Source: a bacterium | GTDB taxonomy: Bacteria; Desulfobacterota; Binatia; DP-6 | Length of the DNA stretch: 64,000 nt | NCBI GenBank assembly: GCA_026129405.1 | Contig: JAHCID010000007.1 | Span: 1 to 64,000 of the forward strand | Direction: 5' to 3' | Part shown: piece after piece, positions 9,369 through 19,577 of the stretch | Numbering within the stretch: the stretch's first letter is position 1 | Layout of the letters: each line of letters starts with the position of its first letter | Translations under genes and position numbers: made by a program | The notes under the pieces: model-generated | Database searches by the model: none | Seen by the model: the letters and a program-made list of their open reading frames with translations, nothing else | What the model was told of the DNA's origin: nothing

Positions 9369-10182
9369 CCGGCGGCGGGGTCGGCGCGGCGTCGCCGCCG
9401 CCCTGACCGGCCTCTTCCTGCTGGCGCTCGCCGCCGTCGCGGCGCCGCTCCTCACGCCGAACCCGCGCACCACCGACCTCGACGCACGGCTGCGGCCGCC
9501 GAGCGCCGCGCACCCGTTCGGCCAGGACGCGCTCGGGCGCGACGTGCTGGCGCGCGTCCTCGGCGGCGCCCGCGTCGCGCTCGGGGTGGCGGTCGTCTCG
9601 GTGGCGATCTCGCTGGCGCTCGGCGTGCTCCTCGGCGCGCTGGCCGGCTTCGCCGGCGGCTGGGTCGACGTCGTCGTCTCGCGACTCGTCGACGTCTTCC
9701 TCGCGTTCCCCGGGCTGCTGCTGGCGATCGCGCTCGCGGCCGTCCTCGGCCCGGGCATCGGCAACGTCGTGGTCGCGCTCAGCGTCCTCGGCTGGACGGG
9801 TTACGCCCGGCTCGCCCGCGGCGAGGTCGCGCGGCTCGCGCGGCGCGACTTCACCCGTGCCGCCCGGGCCCTCGGCGCGACGCCCACGCGCATCGTCGGG
9901 CACCATCTGCTGCCCCTCGCCGCACCGGCGCTGCTCGTGCAGGCGGCCTTCGGGCTGTCGGCCGCAGTGATCGCGGAGGGCAGCCTGTCGTTTCTCGGGC
10001 TCGGCGCGCCGCCGCCCGACCCGACCTGGGGCGGCATGCTCGACGAGGGACGCCAGTTCCTGCTCGTGGCGCCGCACCTCGTCGTCTTTCCGGGCCTCGC
10101 CCTCGCCGGGACGGTGCTCCTCTTCCAGCTGCTCGGCGACGCCCTCCGCGACCTGCTCGACGTCCGCGACGAGCCGGCCTGA
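9358..10182 (+). CDS. ABC transporter permease, DppC/OppC type
   Basis: 274 residues, the second permease of the importer. It contains HPFGQDALGRDVLARVLGG near residue 52, the EAA loop RDFTRAARALGATPTRIVGHH and the family signature SFLGLGAPPPDPTWGGML. It is the last gene of the operon: no ATPase subunit follows, and mutM converges seven bases downstream. Energy must come from ATPases encoded elsewhere. Confidence 0.93.
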   Translation: MPRSRRRGRRGVAAALTGLFLLALAAVAAPLLTPNPRTTDLDARLRPPSAAHPFGQDALGRDVLARVLGGARVALGVAVVSVAISLALGVLLGALAGFAGGWVDVVVSRLVDVFLAFPGLLLAIALAAVLGPGIGNVVVALSVLGWTGYARLARGEVARLARRDFTRAARALGATPTRIVGHHLLPLAAPALLVQAAFGLSAAVIAEGSLSFLGLGAPPPDPTWGGMLDEGRQFLLVAPHLVVFPGLALAGTVLLFQLLGDALRDLLDVRDEPA

Positions 10183-10189
10183 GCGCCCG

Positions 10190-11002
10190 TCAGCGCTGGC
10201 AGCAGGCGCACCAGAACGTCGACCGCCCGGCGATGACGCGCATCCGCACCGGCGCGCCGCACACGAGGCACGGCGCGCCGGCGCGGTCGTAGACCGCATG
10301 CGCGTCCTGGTACGAGCCGGGATCGCCGGCCTGGTTGCGGAAGTCGGAGATCGACGACCCGCCGCGCGCGATCGCGGCGCCGAGCACGACGCCGGTCTCG
10401 GCGACGATGCGCGCGCAGTCCGCGCGCGAGAGCCGTCCGGCGGCGCGACCCGGCCGGATGCCGGCGCGGAAGAGGATCTCGCTGACGTAGATGTTGCCCA
10501 GCCCCGCGATCTGCCGCTGGTCCATCAGCAGCGCCTTCACCGACGTCCGCCGCCGCCGCGAGAGCGCGAAGATCAGCTCCGGCGTGTAGCCGGGTGCCAG
10601 CGCGTCGACGCCCGGAACCGTCTCGCGCGCGACGTCCGCCGCGGCGACGACGTCGATGCGGCCGAAGCGACGCGCGTCGTTGTAGATCAGCCGGCCCCCG
10701 CCCTCGAGGTCGACGACGACGTGATCGTGCGCGGCATAGGCGTCGCGTGCGGGGCCGATGGTCAGCCGTCCGGTCATGCCGAGGTGGACCAGCCACACGG
10801 CGGCGTCGTCGAGCGGCGCCAGGATGAACTTGCCGTGCCGGCCGAGGTCGGTGATGCGGCGCCCCGCGAGGCGCGCCGGGAGATCGGTCGCCACCGGCAC
10901 CCGCAGGCGACCGTCACGCACCGTCACGGCGGTGATGCGCCGACCCATGACGGCGGGGGCCAGGCCGCGCACGACCGTCTCGACCTCGGGAAGCTCGGGC
11001 AC
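10190..11002 (-). CDS. mutM: Formamidopyrimidine-DNA glycosylase (Fpg)
   Basis: 270 residues. It removes 8-oxoguanine and other oxidised purines and nicks the DNA by beta/delta-elimination. The N-terminal PELPEVETVVRGL gives the catalytic Pro2 and Glu3 after Met removal. GRHGKFILAPL carries the conserved lysine, and the C-terminus has a four-cysteine zinc finger (CLVCGAP ... FWCACCQR). The start is a GTG. It is the last gene of the tsaD-rsmA-mutM run, four bases after the rsmA stop. Confidence 0.96.
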   Translation of the reverse strand: MPELPEVETVVRGLAPAVMGRRITAVTVRDGRLRVPVATDLPARLAGRRITDLGRHGKFILAPLDDAAVWLVHLGMTGRLTIGPARDAYAAHDHVVVDLEGGGRLIYNDARRFGRIDVVAAADVARETVPGVDALAPGYTPELIFALSRRRRTSVKALLMDQRQIAGLGNIYVSEILFRAGIRPGRAAGRLSRADCARIVAETGVVLGAAIARGGSSISDFRNQAGDPGSYQDAHAVYDRAGAPCLVCGAPVRMRVIAGRSTFWCACCQR

Positions 11003-11006
11003 GGCG

Positions 11007-11849
11007 TCAGCCTCCGAGCGCGCGCGCCAGACGCGCGAAGTCGGCGAGGTCGAGCGACTCGGCCCGGCGGCCCGGGTCGACGCCCGCCGACGCGAACGCC
11101 GCGGTCAGCGCCGCGGCGTCGAAGCCGCGCGCCACGGCGAGCGCGCCGAGTGCGTTGCGCAACGTCTTGCGACGCTGGCCGAACGCCGCGCGCACGAGGG
11201 CGCGGTAGCGCTCGGGATCGCCGACGTCTGCGCGCGGCGCCGCACGCCAGCGCACGTCGACGACCGCCGACTCGACCTTCGGCTGCGGCACGAAGCTGCG
11301 CCGCGAGACGCCGAACGCGATCGCGACCTCGGCCCAGGTCTGCACGAGGACGCTGAGGACACCCCAGTCCTTCGAGCCCGGCCGGCTCGCGAGGCGCTGG
11401 GCCACCTCGCGCTGGAGCATCAGCACTGCACGCGGGAAGCGGTGCCGCAGCGCCAGCAGGCGGAAGAGGATCGGCGTCGCGATGTTGTACGGCAGGTTGG
11501 CGACGACCGTGACCTCGGGCTCCGCCACCAGCGTCTCGAGCGGCAGCGCCAGGACGTCGCCTTCGACGAGGCGCACGCGCGGGTTGTCCCGATGCCGCTC
11601 GGCGAGCCGCTCGGCGAGACCACGGTCCACCTCGACGAGGTAGAGCCGGCCCACCTCGGCGGCGAGCGTGTCGGTGAGAGCCCCGAGGCCGGGGCCGATC
11701 TCGAGCACGACCGACTCCCGGCCGACGCCCGCGCACGCGACGATCCGCCGCACCACTCCCGCGTCGCAGAGGAAGTTCTGCCCGAAGCGGCGCTGCGGGC
11801 GGAGACCGTGCTGCGCGAGCGTCTCGCGGGCCTCGCGCCGCAGCCCCAT
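11007..11849 (-). CDS. rsmA: 16S rRNA (adenine1518/1519-N6)-dimethyltransferase
   Basis: 280 residues, typical for KsgA/RsmA, which dimethylates two adjacent adenines in helix 45 of 16S rRNA during 30S maturation. Motifs: RPQRRFGQNFLCD at the N-terminus, the SAM loop EIGPGLGALT, the catalytic motif NLPYNIATPILF, and FVPQPKVESAVV. The ATG shares one base with the tsaD stop codon (TGATG), indicating coupled translation. Confidence 0.96.
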   Translation of the reverse strand: MGLRREARETLAQHGLRPQRRFGQNFLCDAGVVRRIVACAGVGRESVVLEIGPGLGALTDTLAAEVGRLYLVEVDRGLAERLAERHRDNPRVRLVEGDVLALPLETLVAEPEVTVVANLPYNIATPILFRLLALRHRFPRAVLMLQREVAQRLASRPGSKDWGVLSVLVQTWAEVAIAFGVSRRSFVPQPKVESAVVDVRWRAAPRADVGDPERYRALVRAAFGQRRKTLRNALGALAVARGFDAAALTAAFASAGVDPGRRAESLDLADFARLARALGG

Positions 11850-12864
11850 CACCCCGTCCAGGGCGCGCCGAACGGCAGCGCTGCGTCGGCCTCGACGTCC
11901 ATGCCGTCGCTCTCGCCCGCGGCGAGCCGCGGCCAGCCCGCCAGCGCGATCATCGCCGCGTTGTCGGTGCACAGCGCTGGCCGCGCGACGATCACCTCGA
12001 CGCCGCGCTCGGCTCCCATCGCGTGCATGCGCTCGCGCAGCCGGGCGTTGGCGGAGACGCCGCCCGAGACGACGAGCCGCTCGACGCCGGTCGCGTCCAA
12101 CGCCTCTGCCGTGGTCTCGACGAGCATGTCGACGAGCGCCTCCTGCACGCTGGCGGCGAGGTCGGGGATGTCGCCGGCGGCGGGCGGGTTCGCGCGCACG
12201 TGCTGCCAGACGGCGGTCTTGAAGCCGCTGAAGCTCAGGTCGAAGCGGCTGCGCTTCACGCGCGCGCGGGGAAAGCGCAGCGCCCGGGGATTGCCGCCGG
12301 CGGCGATCTTCTGGATCGCGGGTCCGCCCGGATAGCCGAGGCCGAGCGTCTTCGCGACCTTGTCGAAGGCCTCGCCGACGGCGTCGTCGCGCGTGCGCCC
12401 GAGACAGGCGTAGTCGCCGCGGGCGCGCGCCAGATAGAGCCCCGAGTGTCCGCCGGAGACGATGAGCGCGAGGAACGGGAACGCGACCGGCTCGTCGAGC
12501 GGTCGATCGAGGTTGGGGGCGAGGAGATGCCCCTCGAGGTGATGCACGCCCACCATCGGCAGGCGGCGGCCCATGGCGAGGCCCTTCGCCACCGACAGGC
12601 CGACGAGCAGCGAGCCGATCAGGCCCGGCCCGCGCGTGACGGCGATGCCGTCGACGTCGGCGAGCGTCGCCTCGGCGCGCTCGAGCGCCGTGTGGATCAC
12701 GGCGAGAACGTTGCGGACGTGATGCCGGGACGCCAGCTCGGGGACGACGCCTCCGTACGGCCCGTGCACGGCGTCCTGCGACGAGACCACCGAGGCGGCG
12801 AGGCGGCCGTCCCGCAGGACGGCCGCCGCCGTGTCGTCGCACGAGCTCTCGATGCCGAGGACGA

Positions 12865-12868
<4 letters not shown>
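11849..12868 (-). CDS. tsaD: tRNA N6-adenosine threonylcarbamoyltransferase
   Basis: 339 residues. It transfers the threonylcarbamoyl group onto A37 of ANN-decoding tRNAs, together with TsaB and TsaE (not in this window). Visible features are the ASKHA N-terminus LGIESSCDDTAAAV, the metal-binding HHLEGH around residues 109-114, and GYPGGPAIQKIA. The GTG start at 12866-12868 overlaps the protease stop by four bases. Essential, cytoplasmic. Confidence 0.96.
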
Positions 12869-14399
<1,531 letters not shown>

Positions 14400-14403
<4 letters not shown>

Positions 14404-14840
14404 GCCCCCTCCTTGGCGGCGCCGCGCACCAACGCGACGTAACGCATCCTCAAATCGTACAGGACCGCATCGAGCAGGCTCTGCTCGGTGGCGTCCAGAT
14501 TGTTGCGGGTCTTCTCGGCGAGGATGCCGAGGATGTCGATCACCTGCTTGCCGGCCACGAGGTCCCGCTCGATCCTGCCCGTGAACGGACTCGCCATCTC
14601 GCCCAGATGACAGAGCGCCTGCGTGCTCAGCGAGAGGACGAAGGTCGAGAAGGTGAGCGGCTCGTCGGCCTCCGGGTCGCCCGGCCCGCCGAGGTCCGGC
14701 GGCGGCGCGTCGGGGGCCTCAGCTGCGGCCGGCGACGGGGGCGGCTCGGGCGGGGCTTCCGTGCGCTCCTCGCCGCTCTCGGAGAAGCGGCGCCGGTCGG
14801 TCACCTTGAAGCCACGCGACTCGTCTCGTTCGTCGGCCAT
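14400..14840 (-). CDS. DUF1844 domain protein
   Basis: 146 residues. The N-terminal half is disordered and Pro/Glu-rich. The C-terminal half (from about residue 58) holds the DUF1844 core: TFSTFVLSLSTQALCHLGEM, then LVAGKQVIDILGILAEKTRNNL and a closing helical segment. Function unknown; the family is common in delta-type proteobacteria and related phyla. I chose ATG 14838-14840 because a GGGGG-rich ribosome-binding site lies about eight bases upstream (AGGGGGATCGTC). It leads the operon DUF1844-degP-tsaD-rsmA-mutM, with a four-base overlap to the protease. Confidence 0.85.
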
Positions 14841-15182
14841 GACGATCCCCCTAACGCGCAACGCTCCGCGAGGGGCGACCACCCAGCCCGCCCGCGCGTC
14901 GCGCCCGGGCCACCGTCAGCGAACGGGGGCACGCCGCGCAGGACGCGGCGCGCGCGCAGACACGCGATCGACGATCGGACGCCTCGCATGCGCGGCGACG
15001 AGCGCCGCCAGGACGAAGGTCACGATGATCATCGACACCGGGCGTCTCCGATGCAGTCGGCTTCACGGTTCTCGACGTTGGACGTCCGGTACACGCTTGG
15101 ATTCTCGAACAGGTCGCGGCTTCTCGCGGACGATGACGCGAAACTGCGTTCTGGCGGACGCTAACCTCGGGGTCCCGCGCTG
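14841..15182. other. Intergenic stretch, 342 bases, possible 38-aa sORF
   Basis: This should hold the promoter of the DUF1844 operon, but I see no convincing -35/-10 pair. On the minus strand 14916-15032 reads as a 38-residue frame starting MIIVTFVLAALVAAHARR with one hydrophobic segment. It has only a poorly placed GGAGA about 12 bases upstream, so I do not call it a gene. No terminator-grade hairpin with a T-run was seen. Confidence 0.4.
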
Positions 15183-16094
15183 TCAAGGATGGCGGCGCGC
15201 AAGCGCGCGCAGTCGGCGCATCACGCGCGACGCGGGAACGTCGGCGAGCGTGCCCGGCGCGACCGGCGCCACCACGTCGAGCGCGCCGAGGGGACGCCAG
15301 CGGCGCGGCATCGTCGGGCCGAAGAGCACGAGACCGCACGCGCCCGCCGCCGACGCGAGGTGGCTGGGGCCCGTATCGTGCCCGAGCCAGACGACACCAC
15401 TCGCGAGCAACGCGGCCAGATCCGGCAGCGTCCAGTCGACGATCGGCGTCGCGCCGGCGAGCGGCGCAAGCTGCATCTCCGCCGGCCCGCGCACGTCGAG
15501 AACGCTACCGCCCGCGGCCTGCCACGCCTGCGCGACCGCGGCGAAGCCGTCGTCCCGCCAGCGCTTCGCCGCCGCGCCCGCGCCGCGATGCACGGCGAGC
15601 ACGGGCGACGTCGTCGCCGCCCACGCCGCGTCCGCCCGCTCCGAGCGCGGCGGTACGAGCCGCGCCCGTGCCCGCAATGCCGTGCGCGCCACCGGAGCCC
15701 CGACGGCGCGCGCATAGGCGACGGCGGCGTGCTCGGCGGCCTCGCCGCGCTCCACCGCGTGCCACGCCACCTGCGTCGCCGCGGCCGCGACGCGCGCGCG
15801 CATGGCGGGATCGCGCGCGCCGAGCCAGCTGTGGACGACGGGCGCGCCCGCCAACCAGGAGGGCGCGCGCGCTCCCCCGAACAGCCCCGCCGCGTCGGCA
15901 CCGTCGAGGCTGGCGACGCGGTCGGCAATGCCGGTGACATGTGCCAACGCGCGCAACGGCTCGGACACGATCAGCGTGAGCAGCGCACCGGCGTGCCGCC
16001 GCCGCAGGGCGCGCAGCGCCGGCAACGCGAGCAACAGATCACCGAGCGCACCCGGGAAGAGAACCACGACGGCGTGAATTGACCCTGCGCGCAC
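15183..16094 (-). CDS. Glycosyltransferase family 9 (heptosyltransferase-like)
   Basis: 303 residues from GTG 16092-16094. The N-terminal half starts VVVLFPGALGDLLLALPAL, the usual GT9 opening, and the C-terminal donor-binding part contains WLGHDTGPSHLASAAGA. Known GT9 members transfer ADP-heptose to the inner core of lipopolysaccharide; substrate here is not determinable. It diverges from cysK with 40 bases between starts. The exact start is uncertain because the family usually begins only a few residues before the FPGALGD motif. Confidence 0.85.
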   Translation of the reverse strand: MRAGSIHAVVVLFPGALGDLLLALPALRALRRRHAGALLTLIVSEPLRALAHVTGIADRVASLDGADAAGLFGGARAPSWLAGAPVVHSWLGARDPAMRARVAAAATQVAWHAVERGEAAEHAAVAYARAVGAPVARTALRARARLVPPRSERADAAWAATTSPVLAVHRGAGAAAKRWRDDGFAAVAQAWQAAGGSVLDVRGPAEMQLAPLAGATPIVDWTLPDLAALLASGVVWLGHDTGPSHLASAAGACGLVLFGPTMPRRWRPLGALDVVAPVAPGTLADVPASRVMRRLRALARRHP

Positions 16095-16134
16095 GCGCTG
16101 TGTATCTTCGATACGCGAGGCTTCCCGCAACGCC

Positions 16135-17079
<945 letters not shown>

Positions 17080-17141
17080 CGGCCGACCTCGAGACGCGGC
17101 TCGCGACACTGCGCGCGCTCCTCGGGCGCGTCGATTCGGCG

Positions 17142-17936
17142 TTGGTCGCGTTCTCGGGCGGGGTCGACTCGAGCTTCCTCCTGCGGGTCGCACACGAGGT
17201 CCTCGGCCCGCGCTGCCTCGCCCTGACGACCGTCTCCGCCGCGACCCCCGAGCACGACCTCGTCGCCGCCCGCCAGCTGGCAGCCGCGCTGGGCGTCGAG
17301 CACCTCGTCGTGCCGACCGACGAGCTGGCCGTTCCCGGGTACGCCGAGAACCCGGTCGACCGCTGCTACTTCTGTAAGGACAACCTGTTCGTTCTCTGCC
17401 GGGGCGAAGCCGATCGGCGCGGCATCGCGGTCGTCGTCGACGGCGCCAATCGGGACGACCTCGGCGATCACCGCCCCGGTCTCGACGCCGCGAGCGCCCA
17501 TGGCATCCGGCATCCGCTGATCGAAGCGGGACTCGACAAGGCCGACGTCCGCACCGCGAGCCGCGCGCTGGGTCTGCCGACGTGGGACCGACCGGCCAGC
17601 CCGTGCCTCTCGTCCCGGTTCCCCTACGGCACCCGTATAACGCTCGAGCGGCTCGGGCAGATCGGCCGCGCCGAGCGCGTCCTGCGCGATCTTGGCCTGC
17701 GCGAGTTGCGCGTCCGCTGGCACGACGGGGCCGCCCGCATCGAGGTGCTGCCGGACGACATGTCCGTCGTGCTCGCGCATCGCGCCGCCATCGTCGACGC
17801 GCTGCGCGGCCTCGGGTTCACGGCGGTCGGGCTCGACCTCCAGGGCTTCCGCAGCGGCAGCCTCAACGAGGGCCTCCCGCGCCAGACGCACAAAGGGCCG
17901 GGAGCGGAAACCGCCCCGGCCCCTCGCCTCCGCTAG
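17142..17936 (+). CDS. larE: LarE-type ATP-dependent sacrificial sulfur transferase
   Basis: A PP-loop ATP pyrophosphatase with SGGVDS at residues 5-10 of this call, RCYFCKDNLF, and PASPCLSSRFPYGTRI, whose Cys aligns with the sulfur-donating Cys176 of Lactobacillus LarE. LarE builds the nickel-pincer cofactor by giving up a cysteine sulfur. Start: TTG 17142 is the first ordinary start codon but removes the first helix of the family. Homologous-looking sequence (ADLETRLATLRALLGRV) continues in frame up to CTG 17076, which overlaps the cysK stop; starting there would place the donor cysteine at residue 177. No larA, larB or larC is in the window. Confidence 0.88.
   Translation: MVAFSGGVDSSFLLRVAHEVLGPRCLALTTVSAATPEHDLVAARQLAAALGVEHLVVPTDELAVPGYAENPVDRCYFCKDNLFVLCRGEADRRGIAVVVDGANRDDLGDHRPGLDAASAHGIRHPLIEAGLDKADVRTASRALGLPTWDRPASPCLSSRFPYGTRITLERLGQIGRAERVLRDLGLRELRVRWHDGAARIEVLPDDMSVVLAHRAAIVDALRGLGFTAVGLDLQGFRSGSLNEGLPRQTHKGPGAETAPAPRLR
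17895..17922 (-). terminator. Hairpin terminator of carD
   Basis: A perfect 8-bp stem (GGGCCGGG / CCCGGCCC) with a 12-base loop. Read on the minus strand it is followed by TTTG, and it lies about 50 bases beyond the carD stop. On the plus strand it falls inside the last codons of larE. Probable Rho-independent terminator for carD; the T-run is short. Confidence 0.55.
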
Positions 17937-17970
17937 GCACGCGGGAGGTGAAACGAATTCGGATACACGA

Positions 17971-18462
17971 TCAGTTTGCGAAGATCGTCTTCAGCTCCTC
18001 CATGATCTTGTCCTCGCTGAAGGACTTGGCGATCGCGAGCTCCTTCACCAACAGGTTGCGTGCGGTATCGAGCATCTTCCGCTCGCCGAACGACAGCTCC
18101 TTGTCACCCTTCAACACGAACAGATCACGCAGGACCTTGGCGATCTCGAGGACGCTGCCGGTCTTGATCTTCTCGGTGTACTCCCGATACCGGCGATTCC
18201 AGGTCTGCTGATCGATCTCGACCTTCTTGTCGCGCAGGATTCGATAGACCTTGGCGACCATGTCCTTCCCGATGATGCGACGAAGCCCTACCGCATTCAC
18301 GTTCTCGGTCGGGATCATGATCGTCATGTCGCTGTCGAGGATGCGGAGCATGTAGAACTTGCGCTCCGACCCGGACACCACGCGAGTTTGGATACCTTCG
18401 ATCACCCCGACGCCATGCGCCGGGTAGACGACCTTCTCCCCTACCTTGAACATCACGATCAT
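17971..18462 (-). CDS. carD: CarD family transcriptional regulator
   Basis: 163 residues. The N-terminal CarD/TRCF RNA-polymerase-interacting domain begins MFKVGEKVVYPAHGVGVIEGI and the C-terminal helical DNA-binding part carries WNRRYREYTEKIKTG. CarD proteins bind the RNAP beta subunit and stabilise open complexes at housekeeping promoters in Myxococcus, mycobacteria and others. The ORF starts MIVMFKVGE; either Met could be used. It stands alone, convergent with larE and divergent from the lipoprotein genes. Its codons are noticeably richer in AT than its neighbours, as expected for a highly expressed gene with Lys and Ile. Confidence 0.93.
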   Translation of the reverse strand: MIVMFKVGEKVVYPAHGVGVIEGIQTRVVSGSERKFYMLRILDSDMTIMIPTENVNAVGLRRIIGKDMVAKVYRILRDKKVEIDQQTWNRRYREYTEKIKTGSVLEIAKVLRDLFVLKGDKELSFGERKMLDTARNLLVKELAIAKSFSEDKIMEELKTIFAN

Positions 18463-18648
18463 GAAGTCGCCTCCGAAACCATCTGACGGCCTGCCATACT
18501 ACGCCAATTTTCGCAGCCCCGTCAACGCGATCGCTTTCCCGCCGTCGACGCCGGGCGGGACGCCGGAAAGCGCGAAAGCGCTTCATATTTCCAGGCACAA
18601 GAGCGCACGACACCGCGCGAAAAGAGCCGCTTCCATGGTGCGCATCGA

Positions 18649-18672
18649 GGTCGTGCACACGGTCGTGCACAC
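18649..18672. repeat. Tandem 12-bp direct repeat
   Basis: Two exact head-to-tail copies of GGTCGTGCACAC, each containing the palindrome GTGCAC. They lie between the divergent carD and lipoprotein genes, about 55 bases upstream of the candidate -35 box. This is the form of a regulator binding site, but no cognate regulator can be named. Confidence 0.5.
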
Positions 18673-18726
18673 GGCATGAACGCAGGCGTGTTCGCGGTGA
18701 CACGGATCGCATCTAGCTTTCCGACA

Positions 18727-18754
18727 TTGGTTGCGAGAGGCACGGGTTTATGAC
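18727..18754 (+). promoter_or_regulatory. Candidate sigma-70 promoter of the lipoprotein pair
   Basis: TTGGTT (18727-18732) and TATGAC (18749-18754) are separated by 16 bases, a fair match to TTGACA/TATAAT. It is followed by an approximately 70-base leader that ends in the strong ribosome-binding site of the first lipoprotein gene. Called by eye only. Confidence 0.35.
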
Positions 18755-18830
18755 ACAACGCGGGAAACTTGCAGTGAAAGACCCCGCGGGAGCGTGGGGT
18801 CTGATCGCCATCCAGAGGAGGTGAGCGGGT

Positions 18831-19058
18831 ATGAAGACTCGGGCTTTGGCACTGGCAGCCATGGTCGCGCTCAGCACCATGTCGGTTGGTTGCTCGGCGA
18901 AGAAGGAGATGGAGCGTGCGGAGGCCGCGGCGACGCGTGCCGAGGACGCTGCCCGTCGGGCCGAGGCGGCCGCGGGTCGGGTCGAGTCCGCAGCGGCCCG
19001 CGCCGAGGCGGCTGCCGAGAAGGTCGAGCGCTTGATGTCGAAGCGGATGTACAAGTAG
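18831..19058 (+). CDS. Lpp-like alanine-zipper lipoprotein, copy 1
   Basis: 75 residues. A lipoprotein signal ends at Cys21 (STMSVGC), followed by SAKKE and then an uninterrupted coiled coil of Ala-rich heptads (RAEAAATRAEDAARRAEAAAG). The protein ends SKRMYK. Size, Ala-zipper and a basic C-terminus with a final Lys after an aromatic residue are the features of E. coli Braun lipoprotein (which ends KYRK). This predicts an outer-membrane anchor that could be linked through the terminal lysine to peptidoglycan by an L,D-transpeptidase. The ribosome-binding site AGAGGAGGTGA is near perfect, suggesting high expression. No sequence identity to Lpp beyond these features is claimed. Confidence 0.85.
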   Translation: MKTRALALAAMVALSTMSVGCSAKKEMERAEAAATRAEDAARRAEAAAGRVESAAARAEAAAEKVERLMSKRMYK

Positions 19059-19097
19059 GCCGCTTCGGCCAGCAACGTCAGGAAGAGGTCACCGAAC

Positions 19098-19334
19098 ATG
19101 AAGGTACGGGCACTGGCTGGCATCACCGCCGTCATCCTGGCCGGTTCGCTCTCCACGGGCTGTAGCTACAAGAAGAACGCGGAGAAGGCAGCGCAGCGCG
19201 CGGAGGCTGCGGCCACACGAGCCGAGGACGCTGCGCGTCGGGTCGAGGCCGCCGCTGGGCGGGTCGAGGCTGCGGCAGCGCGCGCCGAGGCGGCCGCCGA
19301 CAAGGCGACGTCCGGGACGCGTTTCCACAAGTAA
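19098..19334 (+). CDS. Lpp-like alanine-zipper lipoprotein, copy 2
   Basis: 78 residues, a tandem paralogue of the preceding gene 39 bases downstream. The signal ends at Cys22 (SLSTGC), then SYKKN and the same heptad block, with long identical stretches such as EAAATRAEDAARR and EAAAGRVE. It ends TRFHK, again aromatic-His-Lys at the C-terminus. The ribosome-binding site is AGGAAGAGG about 11 bases upstream. The near identity in both protein and DNA points to a local duplication. A Rho-independent terminator follows. Confidence 0.85.
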   Translation: MKVRALAGITAVILAGSLSTGCSYKKNAEKAAQRAEAAATRAEDAARRVEAAAGRVEAAAARAEAAADKATSGTRFHK

Positions 19335-19371
19335 CGCGGATCGACTTCCATCGATCCGGTCTCACAAGAGA

Positions 19372-19406
19372 GGCGAGGGCGAAGAGCCGTCGCCTTTTTT
19401 GTTTTC
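19372..19406 (+). terminator. Rho-independent terminator of the lipoprotein pair
   Basis: A stem GGCGA/TCGCC extended inside by GGC/GCC around a GAAGA loop, followed directly by TTTTTTGTTTT (19395-19405). This is the clearest intrinsic terminator in the window and ends the two-gene unit 38 bases after the second stop. Confidence 0.85.
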
Positions 19407-19414
19407 GCGCCCTG

Positions 19415-19444
19415 CCCCGCGATCGCCTGGGGGCGATCGCGGGG
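19415..19444. repeat. 13-bp perfect inverted repeat with two GCGATCGC cores
   Basis: CCCCGCGATCGCC, a TGGG loop and GGCGATCGCGGGG form a perfect hairpin. Each arm contains the octamer GCGATCGC. It follows the lipoprotein terminator and lies before the 3' end of the convergent coaD. No T-run follows on either strand, so it is not a standard terminator. The remaining intergenic bases to 19577 hold nothing I recognise. Confidence 0.6.
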
Positions 19445-19577
19445 TGCGGGCGTCGCTGAGGTGAGGCACGCGAGCGCCTCGCCGATGCGCCCGCCGCGCG
19501 GCCTTCGGCGCCGGCGCGGCCATGCCGGGGCGCGGGCGATGGCGCGGATGTGCGAACCCGTGCGGTGAGGGCGACGG

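Larger units (their letters stand above)
18463..18830. promoter_or_regulatory. Divergent control region between carD and the lipoprotein pair
   Basis: 368 bases without a gene. It is more AT-rich than its surroundings and holds, left to right, the carD upstream region, a 12-bp tandem repeat (18649-18672), a candidate promoter (18727-18754), a small leader hairpin (18779-18802, 7-bp stem AGACCCC/GGGGTCT) and a very strong Shine-Dalgarno sequence AGAGGAGGTGA at about 18814-18824, just before the ATG at 18831. I could not pick a clear promoter for carD. Confidence 0.5.

Noticed and set aside
18779-18802. Riboswitch in the lipoprotein leader
   Set aside because: It is a single 7-bp stem with a ten-base loop; no known riboswitch core can be recognised.
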